A stretch of 64,000 nt of DNA from Ricordea florida (GCA_949710005.1 OX453273.1:2003322-2067321), one strand, 5' to 3'. Numbered from the stretch's first letter, positions 33,901 to 44,975 are shown. Made by a program: numbers and translations. Notes: generated by a model from the sequence alone, not told the origin.

Positions 33901-36900
33901 TTATTGAAGTGAATTTGGAAGATAATTTGTGGGAATTTAATTTTTTTAGGATACAATAGAAAGTCTTGTCTCAAGAGAGATGGCCCGCAGATATGTTCAG
34001 TTTGACATAAAGGTACAGTGAAGTATTGAAATCTATGATATCTGTATGCAGGAGAAGAAACATGTCATTGCCTTTCAGTTTTTTGTTCTCTTGTTCAACC
34101 AACCTTCATTGTATTGTATTGAATGTGTTTAACCTTCAGCTTTCATGAAATCAACCTTGTACAAATCCATATTAACAATCACTGATATATATATATATAT
34201 CTAAAACTATTCCATTTTATTATTATGCTGGTTTTACAAGCTGGCATTGATTGACTACCTGAACAGCAATAAAAATGCCAAAACGAACTTGACCAGTATT
34301 CCATTCTCTTGACCTCACACTGGGTCAGTAATGCATATTTATTCCCTGATGTACCAGGCTTTCCACCCTGTTGACCTCATGCTGGGTCAATAATGCATAT
34401 TTATTCCCTGATGTACCAGGCTTTTGTAGAAAGTAATCCAACTCTTAAGTGGTGCCCTGCTCCTGGGTGTGGTCGTGCTGTGAGACTACCTGTAGACATG
34501 CTGCCCCCAGGTCAAGTTGCAGTTGATGCTGGGGCAGCCTCTGAAGAAACAGTACCCATCATAGTTGACTGTGGTGGAGGCCATTTCTTTTGTTGGTGAG
34601 TCACTGTTATTATAGGAATTACTCGTGCATTTCATGATTTATGGGCACAGGTGATACAAGTGGATTTTGTGGTATTTTTTATTTTTTTTTTTTTTGCATT
34701 TTCTTTATCCTGTTCAACATTAATTTGGTCCAACAAGGCAAACCTGCTGTCATTTTGTTTTCAATTTTGGTGCTTTCGGGTTGTTTCCATGGGAACTTTC
34801 ATATATACCTCTTACTAACCGAGTTCGAGGTCCGTACTGCAAGTTACAGACCAAGTTTTTCCGCTCTGATTTATGGCCCAAGCGTGAAGCACGCACGGGC
34901 CATGAATCCAAGCGGACAAAACGAGGATCCGTAATTTACAGTATGGACCGAGAAAACGAGGTTTGTAATATATTTATTATATCTCAAAACAAGCTTTTGT
35001 ATTTCGCGGGCCATAAAGTAAAGTACGGCCCGCTAAATTGATCTATCACAGCATGTGTACTAACTGAGAGATATAATAATGCACTTTATAACCTAATTTG
35101 CACTCCATAATCTGTTTATTCATTTGTTATTCACCAATCAAAAACAGTACATTTTGTTGAGCATATTATAAGAGTATATATTCAACAAGTTTACATAGGT
35201 TTTGATTGTACCAATCTGACGAGAATTGCCCTATTAAAGTGGGTTTCTTAAAATAGTGTACAACATTACTCCTGTTTAATCTCAAATATCTATATATATT
35301 ATGTATGTATCTGTGAATGTTACTTTTAACCATGAAAAATAGTCAATGTTAAACCAGTTTTAATTTCTCTTTATCTCAAACCTTTTTGTTTGTTTGCTTG
35401 TTAATCTGTATTCAAAGTGAGCTAGGTAATCATGCAAGAGGTGACACACTGACAGCTGGCTTGCTTGTGTGCCTTTATTACTTATTTTTCCTTGACCAAT
35501 CTCAATTTTATTATGCAGTTTGGCTTTTCTTTACACCTTACCCTTTTTTCGTTTGTCATCTTCTTTGTCTGGTACTTTAACTAGATGCCAAGAATATAGA
35601 ATTATATATTGTGCCTTGTACTCTACATTTTGTGTTCTATCTTGAGTGTTTCATGTTATGGCTTATATTACAGGCATTGTCTACAGGAAGCTCATGACCC
35701 CTGTAGCTGTGAACTTTGGAGTAAATGGTTAAAGAAAATTGCTGAAATGGTAGCAAAAATGCCAACAGTTGATGGTAAATATAAACTTATTTTGATGTTG
35801 AAATATTGGTTGTATCTAGTAATATGATAATTCCTTCTGTTTTCCTGACCTATGCCGACTAGCTTCCCTATTGCTTCCTTGTGAATCTCAACAAAAGACT
35901 CTCAGGTTGCTCCAAGTCCCTGAGTTTTCACAGAGGTTATTAACTTCCATTGGGCAATAAATATTTCATATGTAAAGGAACAAAATTCCCCCATCTTCCC
36001 ATCCCCTGGGGTTTTGCTCTTCCTGTATCATTCCCAGGGAAAAGGGGTCTGGGAGCCTGCTTTCAGGCCAAAAACGACAACATAGAATAGAAAATATTTG
36101 GATGGCAGTAAATTCCAGGAGTAAAAACTTCACAGAAAACATATAATAAAAAATAAAAACCATCTCAGTTACTCAAAAAATCCAGGACTGTAATGAGTGG
36201 AGTAGAATGTTTGCAGCCATGTGTCCCACCAGTGATGAAGTGGATTACTAGTTAGTAGTTATAGTAGTTGGCCATGTGTCCCACCAGTGATGAAGTGGAT
36301 TACTAGTTAGTAGTTATAGTAGTTGGTCATGTGTCCCACCAGTGATGAAGTGGATTACTAGTTAGTAGTTATAGTAGTTGGTCATGTGTTCCACCAGTGA
36401 TGAAGTGGATTACTAGTTAGTAGTTATAGTAGTTGGCCATGTGTCCCATCAGTGATGAAGTGGATTACTAGTTAGTAGTTATAGTATTTGGCTACTTGCA
36501 TCAGCTGATTAAACACTCATTCCCTGACACAATTCCTTTGTTTAACTGCAGAGCTTTCAGAATGTCCCGAGACTGAGACAGTTGCTAATACGCTATGGCT
36601 TTTAACAAACTCCAAAAACTGCCCCAATTGCAAGTGAGTGATGACATTAGTAAAGAAAACAGCATTTTTCCTCCACAAATCCCTTGTACACGTTTGAAAT
36701 TTAAAATTAACGGGAGTTGCATGAAAATTTGTAATTATGTTAGAGGAAAGGCAGTGTGCTCACCTTGTGAACGAAAGCTTGGGGCAGCTCAGTAAACATC
36801 AAGTTGGTAGGAATTAAGTACTTGGAATAAAACTGTTTCAGAGAAATTGCACTTACATTTTGCCCAATGAAATATGCATGCAGCTGTTTGAGAATTAATG

Positions 36901-39821
36901 TTGTCTTTATTGACAGTTATATATTTCTGAGATACAATTAACACTGCAATTTTTGAACCCTAGATCTCCAATCCAGAAAAATGAAGGCTGCAATCACATG
37001 AAGTGTACCAAAGTAAGCACTTGTCATGTAGTATTACATAAAGTTTAACAAGTTATACACTTGCCATGCAGCATTTTATAAAGTGTACCAAAGTAATGTC
37101 TCGTCATGTTGTACGTATCATACGAAGTTAACCACGGCAAGCACTTGTCATATAACATTTTAGACAGTTTATTTTAACTCTCATCCGAGCATATTTTCCT
37201 GTCTGTTTCAGTGTAAACACGAATTCTGTTGGGTTTGCCTTGAACAGTGGAAAAAACACAGTTCTGCAACAGGAGGCTACTTCAGGTTGGTCTGTCATAA
37301 GTTTTTGTTTTCGTCCAGAGCCAAATCTGGACCCACATAATGTTGTTCTAACTTTAAACTCTTTCAATTGCAGAGTCAAATCTTGAGTTAAATAACGTGT
37401 TTCCAGTTTAAAATCATGCCTTTCACTCCCAGAGAAGAATTTGAGTCATACAGATAAGATATTTTCTTTCCCGTGCAGAGTCAAAGCTCCAAAACTAATG
37501 TGGTACTTTTCTTTCACACCACAGATCAAATTAAAGTTCTGAAAAGAAAAATCCACTATTATTGTTTTCTTAAACTATTTCATGAAGAACATCCCAGAGA
37601 CTTGTTTCACTTTTCCAAATAACACCAAGTTTCGTAACAGTGATATTTAAGTCATTTCAAACCACACCAACTGAAAATTGTGTTTCTTGCGGGGTTTGAC
37701 AATGAACTACGTCAAAATAGTCTGATGAATGCCGCCAGAAAACACTAGCCATGTGATGATTTGTCAGTCTTTCATGATAGTATACCATATTGCTTTCTCT
37801 CGTAGATGTAATCGTTTTGAAGTTGTCCAGAAAATAGAGTCAGAATCTGCCAAGGCAGTGACTGAGGTAGGAAAAAACGTTTATTGTAGAGTTGCATTTA
37901 AGCAAAAATTTCCCCCTATTAGTCCGTAAAACACGAAATCGAATCTGGTTTTAAAGTTGGTTTCCAGCCTTGTTGCCCATCGATACAACATGAGACGGAG
38001 TGGTTAAAGCAAAGGCCTGGTTTGTTTAGTCCCCCTCCCTCGACCACGTTTGTAAATATAATTAGTACTGCATAGCACTGTGTGTATAACGTTAGCCGAC
38101 CACTGGCAGTCTCTTTTCTCTCCTGATTCTCTATGTGCGGAGCGCAATGCACAAACTATCGCGGTACGAGCGGCGATGCCAGGATGTGTAAGAAACTCAG
38201 GCACGAGGGAGGGAGAGAAAAAAAATGAAGCTGTCTTTTTCCTCGGTTTCCTGACTCCCACCCCGCCTTTCAACTCAATTACACAATTATTTCGCAAGCG
38301 TTCGCGGGGAGGATATAAGGCAAAAAGACAGACTGCATGCTTGCGGTCTAACGTCACAACAATGGTGGACGTGTTTGGATATCGGATTTGGAAATGTGAT
38401 ATCCAAACACGTCGCGGTGCCTGATTTCCACCGAAATTTATATTGCAGTATTAATGAGTACAGGTATGACACGTGTTCTTTAGTTATTGTTACATTGTTG
38501 TAATTGTAGGTCAGTACGAAAAGCGTGGAAATCAATGAAATAAACTGCTTTCTACATTACTACTCTCGGTTCAAGAACCACGAAAATAGTTACAAGGTGA
38601 GTTGATTTTCATTATATATTTAGAAAAAGTAAATGGAAAGTCAGGTGTTCAAATAAAAGATGGAGTAAATAATCTTGATTCATCATTGAAGTTGCTGTTT
38701 TTCAATGTCTTTCAGATTCTGATATGCTAGGCGCTCCTCAAACTTTCATTTTTCTACTTTCAGCTCGAGGAGCCGTTATTGAGCACCGCTAAAGATAAAA
38801 TGACGACCCTTGCTGTTGCCGCTATGGAAACGGGTGAGTTGTACATGTCTAACACAACCAATCACAACGTTGAACAGAGACACAAATACCACCACCTGAA
38901 GACACGTAAATCACTTGACTCTGATGATGGCTTCCGCTCAGCTTGTCGAGACTTCAGTCAACATCATCAACAACAGTTCTTTTCAGAACTATTTACACCC
39001 AGACGATCAAACTCAGCGATCAACTGCTGAGAATCCTGGGTTTAAACCATTTAGAGATGTACATGTCTCCAAGTCACTAAATACCCACCTATATAAACGG
39101 CATCTTATTGGCTCCCATCAAACTCCAATATTTCTGGTTGTCCTTTAATCTGGCGTGGTTGCAAGTTTTTGTTTATTTTTCTTTCTTTTTCATTAGTTGC
39201 TGCGCTGTGGAAGCTCGCTGATTGGATGTTATGATTTGAATTAAATTATAATTTGAACTGAAACTGAATTCTTTCAGTTTCAATACGCTTCCTCTGATTT
39301 TGTTGTTTTTTTTTTAGATTTGCGACTGAAATACGGCGCTTTCTATTCAACCAAAAAATTTGGGCATTTCGGTTGGAAGCCAAATGGAACGGTCTATTTC
39401 GGTTCGGTCCGACCGGAATATTCGGGACCACGACGTTTGAAGGTCCGTCTGGCCCGACCCGGCGAAAAGACGCGTTTCATTTGGCCATTTCTGTTTGAAT
39501 TTGACGTTCTTTTATTTTGAAAATGGCTTAGAAGGTATAGGAACGCGAATGGAACTTGGAATGGGGTTTGTACATCTTAAAGTACCGTTATATTCGACAA
39601 ACTGAAATTCCGAAATTTACAAAGTAACCCCACTAATGCCGCGTTCATACCAGCTTAACTTGTTTAGCTACACTAGTTTTTGAAATTTTCACAACAGCTT
39701 CCCAAACAATTAAAGTCATATCTTTACACATAGTGAGAAAAAGAGTCTAGCAGTGATTCTTTAGAAATAACTTTGAAGTCAGAGAGAATTTACACGGAGC
39801 GGTTTTGTGCAAAGTGATTCC

Positions 39822-39862
<41 letters not shown>

Positions 39863-42800
39863 CCGGTGTGAACGGAGCATAAGATGGTGAATCATTATAC
39901 GACGGTTGAACTTCATTTTTCTCGATTGCTTTTTCAGCGGCCACATCACCCGAGAATGCGGACACGAAGTTCATTGAGGATGCTGTCCATGAGTTATTAA
40001 AAGCAAGAAGAGTGCTGCGAGCATCTTACGGCTATGGCTATTATCTCACTGGTAACGGCGATAAGAAAGCCATCTTTGAGTCCATGCAGGTAGGCTTAAA
40101 GGAGTATAAAGACACAAAAAATTGTTGTTTTGAGGATTTGGTGAAGTGATGTTTTACCAAAGCAAGATTTAAGGGTAGTCTGCTACACAGCCGTTATCAG
40201 TGTCGTCACGCAACGCTCCTCCCCAGTGGGGAGGAGCGTTGCGTGACGACACTGATAACGGCTGTGTAGCAGACTAGATTTAAGGGGTGCTGACATTTCG
40301 CCAAAGCCAAAGGTATGTAAGTCCTGTCAAAAACATTCGGTTTTACAGGAGGACACAAGCACTTTATTTAGTGGGCAGGAGCCTCTAAGTCCCGCGCGCG
40401 GAGGGCACTAGCGATCTTTTCCGTCACACAGAGAACATGAGGCTGCTAGTCTCGCGCGCGGAGGGCACTAGCGATCTCTTCCGTCACCCAGAGAGTATGA
40501 GCCTCCAGGTCCCGCGCCTAGAGAAATATAGATTTGTTATGTTAATGTTTCAGACGGAAGTGGAAGAGACGACTGAAACTCTTTCTCAGATGATAGCGAG
40601 ACCTTACCTCAGAACACCACGATCACGGATCATCCAAGCTACTCAGCTATTACACCGGAAACGGCAAGACTTCCTGCTGGCCTTATCTCGCGGGCTCATC
40701 CCTGAAGATGACCAATTACCAAGCATAGTAGTACCCAGGTAGGCGCTATATTTCCTGTCAAGATTGCACGACTCCCCTTATTTGTATGTGCTTATGGCAT
40801 GGTCACAAACGTGTCTATTCAAATCCGTTACGGATAATGTCACTCCTCCTTGGATTTCTCACTGTCACGGGCACGTGGCAGTGACACGGTTTAACACATT
40901 CTGTGGCCTCTTCATGCAATATAACACTTGAAAGGGAACTTGTTTATCCCCGCAAATGTCAGGCTGACTTCTTACTGTATATTTCACCTCTGCGTCACAC
41001 TAACTCATTTTTTTCTCTATTTTCTTTCTCTGTTACTTTTTTCAGATTGCATCTGCTATCACACTTACCTCCAACCCAGGACAGTGACGTGAGTATGGCA
41101 TTTTTATTTTTGTTCATTGTGTTTGATAAACTTAAAAATTACATCGTTCAACTCAAACTTACAAATTTCAATTCGATCAGGTAACACCTGGTGTGTCTGC
41201 CACTGCGAAAAACTATTTATAACTTATTTATTTTGTAAGAAACCTCGCAGTCATCCGGTGGGGTGGGGGGGGGGGGTGGGGGTGGTACTAAAAAAGTTTT
41301 ATACGGGGAGGCTCCGCCCCGTGGTCCTACCCCTTACCCTTTATATACCATATTTGGCAGAAAAGATATTCCTTTCGTATACCTTCCATTGACAAATGGT
41401 ACCCCTTCCGTATACCTTCCACTGGAAAATAGTACCCGTTTGACAAAACTACTTAAGAACACTGCATCCCCTTTCTAGCCCTTAGAATGAAGTGAATGAA
41501 TGATATTACTTCTTATGAACACTGATTTAAGAAACTGATTTCGAAATCCACCAAGCACGCGGATAGACTGTCATGCGAACCCAACGAGTTTAATTTTTAA
41601 CTGCTCTAACTGGCCCGTCTTGTGAATAAATCGCTAAAACAGGAAGTCTTCTAGACATTTTCATGCTGCGTTTAATAAGTTAAAACATTACAGTCATAAA
41701 GTATGTGTGTTCTAAATTTTTTAATGAAAGGCCCTTTTAAATACCTAAATGACAGATTTCGCTACCCTTTCATATACCTCAATTTGTGAAATCCATACCC
41801 TTTCATATACCTGAAGCGTGAAAAAGGTACCCCTTTCGGGCGGTGCCTCCCCGTATAAGCCATTATAGGGAGTACCCCCCCCCCCCCGGGCAGTCATATG
41901 ACTCATTCTTGTAACCCTTTCACTCCCAGAGATATTCGGCTTTTCTTATACTTTTGTATCTACGGAATTAAAAGGCCTGCTTAACTGATAATTTTGAGTA
42001 TAGTAAAGACCCACAACAGAAATGAATTCAAAAGCCCATAAGACTTGAAACTTGTCAGTATCTGCGAATGTCTTAAACCACAGCTTGTCCACATTCAATC
42101 TACCAAGTACCACATTTGGTAAACAGTAGAAACCTAATGAACGAATCCGGCAAACTGGCTTCAGTAGCGTGACGTACTTACTAAGAAATACCGCCTCTGC
42201 TCAAGACATGGCGGACACGTCGTTGTTGCAAACGTAAATTGTTTACCATGGCATCGGGAGAGTGCTGACAAGCTCAAAGACTGGGGAAAGCAGTTTCCAA
42301 ATATGGCGCTTGCGAAATATTGATAATATCTGACCGGTTAGCTGAGTTGGAAGAGGTCTTGGGTTCGAGCCTCGGCCGGACGAACACTCGGGGTCTTAAA
42401 ATTACTGAGGCGAAAGTGCTACCTTTGTATTGACATCTGTAAATGGTTAGACTTTCTGGTCTTCTCGAATAAGGACGATAAACCGTAGGTCCTGTCTCAC
42501 AACCCTTGTTCGTATAATTTCGTGGGACGTGAAAGAACGCACACACTGTTCGCACAGAGTAGGGAGCGTAGATCCCAGTTTTCTGTTATGGCCTTTGAGA
42601 ATGTAATTTTCACACACGTGCGTATTATGAACGAGCTTGTACAGCTCCTAGACGTTACGTGTATAAATAAATGATTGATGATCGATGATTGATGATGATG
42701 ATTGAATCTGAACAAGCTGTGAACGCGCGTTACTCGTTTCAATTCTTACTGGTTTCTGGCCCCGTTATCAGACTGAGTTTTTTTCTGTCCTTTTTTCCCC

Positions 42801-44975
42801 TTCACCACCCGCCTTGGTGGCAGCTGGTAACTGCGAGTTGGTGATATCCCCTCTCTCTCTCGTTGTTTTATTTGTATTCTTTTATCTTGTTAAGTTTATT
42901 TCTTTGTGTGTGAATAAACTGTTGTTGTTGTTGTTGTTTGTAGTCTGATGAAGATGAGGATAATTATGATGAAGTGTGTTATACTATTGAACAAGCAATC
43001 CTCAGAGAGAGGCTCGCTCGACTCACCGCTCATGAGACATCACGTCACTCTGCCACGCAAGGTGCCGACAGTCCTGGTGAACAGTCAGCAGCATCGCGGG
43101 AAAAGCTGCCTTGTTCTTTTCTCCACAAGAAATTCAACGTAACTTCTTGTGAGCTTTGCAATCGCGATAAAGCAAGGGAGAGACGAGAAGAGAGGAAAAG
43201 AAGTAATGTATTTTTCTTTGAAGGGTGAAGCAAAATTATGTTCAGTAATTTCGGTTTCTCAATGTTCAACCACTTGAGATGCGTACAACTCAACTATCCA
43301 ATCAGAAGCTCAGAATTCAAAGCAGATACATTTTGTCAGCTCTGAGCGCGAATAAACGCTTCCGAGGTGGTTACGATTGGTCACATCTGTAATTGAGAGT
43401 GGTCAAAAAAGTGACGCACGATGTTTTAGCCAATTAACCATCAAGGCTATATATAAGCAATTTTTGATCTTTTTTTTTTTTTTTTTTTTACTTTTTTAAA
43501 GCAATTTATGAAGTGGCTTAAACGGTCAATAGCCCCAGATGGGTGAAAACAAAGATTACAAAAATTACACCAGAAGCTAAATATCTCTTGGCTTAGTTTG
43601 TTGAATCAGGAAAGCGAAACCGAAGCAATTGCTCGGACCAATCAACACGCGCGCACACAGCCTCATGAACCCATCAGAACTAAGCGCGGGAAAACGGGGA
43701 AAAACAAGTCACAATAGGCTTAACATTTGATTGGCGGAGAAAGTGGCGTGAGATTCCTTAACCAGTCATTCGTGTATTTCTTATTCATTTGTTTCTTCGC
43801 TTTCAATTTTTCATCTATTTTTTGTTTATTTATTGATAAATTATTCTTATCTCTTTCTTTATTTCCATAGGGAGACGTCGTCAAGGGGAGACAACTGAAG
43901 TTGACGAAGAAATAGACGTTGATTTCATGCGAGCCATCCAGTTGTCACTGCTTCAACACAGTACTCCAGCCAATAGAAGGAGCCGTCAATCAAGTTCATC
44001 CAGCAGCTCTGGCAGTTCAGCAGGCAGAGACCAAGCACCAGGCCCCCACTCGTACGACCGTTCTGCCTTTCTTTCTGTTTCTGACAGCACTTCTCTTCAA
44101 AGAGCTATAGAGCTGTCTTTACAGGATTCAGTAGCAGGTATCTGTATATTTGTATGAATTCAACTCATTCTCTTCCAGTTACAAGTTTCTCTTTCTTCTC
44201 CCACAGTCAAGCCTCGACTCATACAGTGTGCCTCTGGACGGCTATTGACCCACTGACTGCTCAAATCATAGAATATGGGTCTACTTTTTTATCCCTTAGA
44301 CTTCCAGACTTTTACTCCCAGAGTCAAACTTGGATCGGAAAATGTTCTCACGCTTAACTCTTACATTTCGAGGTCTATAATGTGGTTCAGTCTAACTTTT
44401 GACCCTTCACTCCCACAGTCAAACGTTGAGTTCTACAATTTGGTTCTAACTTTTGACACTTTACTCCCACAGTCAAACTTTAAGTCATACAATGACGTTC
44501 TAACTTCCAATTTGGGGAGCAGGGTTGGCGCAGTGGTGAGAGCGCTCGCCTTCCACCAATGTGTCCCGGGTTCGATTCCCGGCTCGGCGTCATATGTGGG
44601 CTGAGTTTGTTGGTTCTCTACCCTGCTCCGAGAGGTTTTTCTCCGGGTACTCCGGTTTTCCCCTCTCCACAAAAACCAACAACCAATCTCCATTCCAGGT
44701 AGCATTTGAATCATCCGTGTAAACATCCCTGTGTTAGTCCTGACAACAGACATGTTTCATACTGTGCCTTGAATATTTGTCTGTTTGTAGAGGCCTCTTC
44801 AGAGTCACCTGATGATGATCTCAAGCGAGCCATCAAGCTATCGCTGCAGGACAGTGGTCATCCCTCTGAGTTGATGAACTGTTGTGATAACACTCAGTGT
44901 TCAGTACCGAGTCAACAATCCAAAGAACAACTCACAGACAGTGACAGCAATAGTGAATATGACTTTTGTATTTAA
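24960..44975 (+). CDS. ANKIB1: Ankyrin repeat and IBR domain E3 ubiquitin ligase (RBR type), 25 exons, complete
   Basis: RBR ligase that passes ubiquitin from E2 to a RING2 cysteine. Exons: 24960-25343, 28269-28325, 29779-29904, 30211-30267, 30483-30563, 31144-31183, 31599-31682, 31782-31852, 32132-32226, 32388-32469, 33950-34012, 34420-34595, 35674-35774, 36552-36633, 36964-37012, 37212-37285, 37806-37866, 38510-38596, 38764-38833, 39938-40089, 40554-40738, 41046-41088, 42944-43202, 43871-44137, 44791-44975. Every junction has AG/GT borders and matching phase; total 2931 nt, 976 residues. [12 protein letters not shown] opens it like vertebrate ANKIB1 (Gly2 is a possible myristoylation site). 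Ankyrin repeats ~45-185; RING1 ~303-360 ([17 protein letters not shown]); IBR ~380-460; RING2 ~495-541 with [10 protein letters not shown], catalytic Cys about 509. Ariadne-like helical region 541-725. Three ubiquitin-interacting motifs (cores near 845-852, 903-911, 927-935). Start chosen by MGSS homology. Human form is ~1089 residues; the C-terminus here is shorter. Confidence 0.97.
25368..26344. mobile_element. 977-bp transposon with subterminal repeats and 8-bp duplications
   Basis: AATAGGAC flanks both ends (25360-25367 and 26345-26352). Ends are GGATGTCGGTCGTTTCGCAT and the inverse of GGAAGCCGGTCGTTTCGCAT. Inverse arms of about 250 bp contain a stuttered array of cgtttcgcatacaag / cgattcgcatacatcga units, likely transposase-binding subterminal repeats. 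The ~480-bp interior has no ORF of note. The 8-bp duplication fits hAT, P or Mutator-type elements. It begins 24 bp after the end of ANKIB1 exon 1. Confidence 0.85.
26353..27300. other. ANKIB1 intron 1, no feature
   Basis: AT-rich intron sequence; no repeat or gene recognised. Confidence 0.4.
27310..27410. repeat. Two adjacent hairpins in ANKIB1 intron 1
   Basis: acaaaccatgataatactg pairs with attattatcatggtttgt, and directly after it acaacagtaaattattt pairs with aaattatttactgttgt. Both stems are near-perfect; probably a small foldback element with a second arm pair. Confidence 0.7.
27648..27960 (+). mobile_element. tRNA-derived SINE, family A, copy 1
   Basis: It has a degenerate tRNA-like head (aggtagctcagtgg, ggttgaaaccttgg). 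The family body follows: ctgtaaatggttagactttc, ataaggacgataaacc, aacccttgttcgtataa, cgtgggacgt. Other copies lie at 42330, 55083 (inverse) and 57318. Confidence 0.8.
31342..31475 (+). mobile_element. Fragment resembling a pogo/Tigger end
   Basis: ctacagtcaactgccaataacttgc resembles TA-CAGTCAACT type ends of pogo/Tigger elements and is followed by similar stuttered tracts (actccaaataacatgaac). No matching right end was found, so this is a fragment or a chance resemblance. Confidence 0.35.
31925..32010 (+). repeat. Intronic direct repeat, copy 1
   Basis: aatatgtaaggtgacattta to tgttaaaactacaacatta recurs with few changes at 33342-33427, in a later intron of the same gene. Confidence 0.85.
32925..33178. 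mobile_element. MITE with GAGGCCCTGCCAGGG ends
   Basis: Left gaggccctgccaggg and right ccctggcagggcctc are perfect inverse ends. ATTTCA lies just outside both ends as a possible 6-bp duplication. The interior is built of gcgacagcgac/cgacaagcgac motifs repeated many times. In ANKIB1 intron 10. Confidence 0.75.
33342..33427 (+). repeat. Intronic direct repeat, copy 2
   Basis: Second copy of the 31925-32010 sequence, about 85 bp, in ANKIB1 intron 10, 1.4 kb downstream of the first. Confidence 0.85.
34309..34430 (+). repeat. 62-bp tandem duplication that includes the exon 12 splice acceptor
   Basis: ttgacctcacactgggtcagtaatgc..gatgtaccaggcttt occurs twice, 62 bp apart. The second copy supplies the used acceptor (gtaccag|GCTTTTGTAG at 34420). 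The first copy has the same acceptor at 34358, from which the frame meets TAA after 11 codons. Confidence 0.85.
34801..35075. mobile_element. MITE family E, copy 1 (cgagttcgaggtccgtactg)
   Basis: tacctcttactaaccgagttcgaggtccgt near the left end, inner inverse tracts (accaagtttttc..gaaaacgaggtt), and a distal block gtacggcccgctaaattgat..taactgagagatataataat. The same arrangement occurs at 60512-60745. In ANKIB1 intron 12. Confidence 0.7.
36217..36491 (+). repeat. 55-bp minisatellite, five copies
   Basis: The unit ccatgtgtcccaccagtgat..tagttatagtagttgg repeats five times head to tail at 55-bp spacing with only single-base changes. In ANKIB1 intron 13. Confidence 0.93.
37290..37560 (+). repeat. 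Diverged ~70-bp intronic repeats with acceptor-like cores
   Basis: Units with (c)agagtcaaa..tt.gag.ta.a..gtg..tctaactt recur about four times in ANKIB1 intron 16. The same unit recurs in intron 24 (44170-44510). Each contains a pyrimidine-rich tract followed by cag. Confidence 0.6.
38900..39055 (-). repeat. Interspersed repeat D, inverted copy in ANKIB1 intron 19
   Basis: cacttgactctgatgatggc to aatcctgggtttaaaccat is the diverged inverse of the repeat at 18936-19075. Confidence 0.7.
39060..39930. other. ANKIB1 intron 19, repeat-like but unassigned
   Basis: 39315-39540 contains GC-rich tracts (ttcggttcggtccgaccgga, aaggtccgtctggcccgac) unlike surrounding intron and probably part of an old repeat. 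No inverse ends found. Confidence 0.35.
40176..40276. mobile_element. Perfect 101-bp palindrome with 10-bp target-site duplication
   Basis: Two 50-bp arms (tagtctgctacacagccgtt to gctcctcccca) are perfect inverse copies around one central G. GATTTAAGGG flanks both sides (40166-40175 and 40277-40286). It is a pure foldback insertion in ANKIB1 intron 20; a 9-11 bp duplication fits Mutator-type transposition. Confidence 0.93.
40379..40520 (+). repeat. Tandem duplication, unit about 63 bp
   Basis: gcgcgcggagggcactagcg..ccgtcacacagag occurs twice, and a third partial unit (gagcctccaggtcccgcgcc) follows. In ANKIB1 intron 20, ending about 30 bp before exon 21. Confidence 0.8.
41256..41891. mobile_element. 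Poly-G/poly-C MITE in ANKIB1 intron 22
   Basis: It begins with a G run and ends with a C run. Just inside lie inverse tracts tatacggggaggctccgcccc and gggcggtgcctccccgtata. Both halves carry repeated taccctttcatatacct units in opposed orientation. No ORF. Confidence 0.75.
42330..42550 (+). mobile_element. tRNA-derived SINE, family A, copy 2
   Basis: Head gaccggttagctgagttgga..ggttcgagcctcgg, body ctgtaaatggttagactttc..ataaggacgataaaccgtag..cgtgggacgt. In ANKIB1 intron 22. Confidence 0.82.
43210..43865. other. ANKIB1 intron 23; poly-T and GC-rich fragments
   Basis: A long poly-T tract lies at 43471-43490. No mobile element boundaries recognised. Confidence 0.4.
44170..44510 (+). repeat. Diverged intronic repeats in ANKIB1 intron 24
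   Basis: Units ctcccacagtcaaa..tgagt..tacaat.tggttctaactttt recur four to five times at about 65-75 bp spacing, the same unit as in intron 16. Confidence 0.65.
44513..44697 (+). mobile_element. tRNA-derived SINE, family C
   Basis: Box A-like gttggcgcagtggtgagagc, box B-like gggttcgattcccgg, then a conserved body (tctaccctgctccgagagg, tttctccgggtactccgg). No CCA or full cloverleaf is maintained. In ANKIB1 intron 24. Confidence 0.82.

Noticed and set aside
36217-36491. Regular direct repeats as a CRISPR array
   Set aside because: Units are contiguous with no unique spacers, and the locus is an intron of an animal gene.
38160-38424. Frames overlapping a GC-rich patch, and the short hairpin at 38370-38412
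   Set aside because: Both lie in ANKIB1 intron 17. The hairpin (gtgtttggatatc with gatatccaaacac) is only 13 bp, and no element ends were found.
38779-39030. 83-codon plus-strand frame
   Set aside because: It reads out of ANKIB1 exon 19 through its donor into the inverted repeat D copy; not a separate gene.
44513-44600. Possible tRNA gene (box A and box B present)
   Set aside because: The cloverleaf is not maintained and the sequence continues into a SINE body. The heads at 27648, 42330, 55562 and 57318 were rejected as tRNA genes for the same reason.
44275-44604. 109-codon plus-strand frame and its minus-strand partner
   Set aside because: They run through intronic repeats and SINE family C and have no protein-like features.
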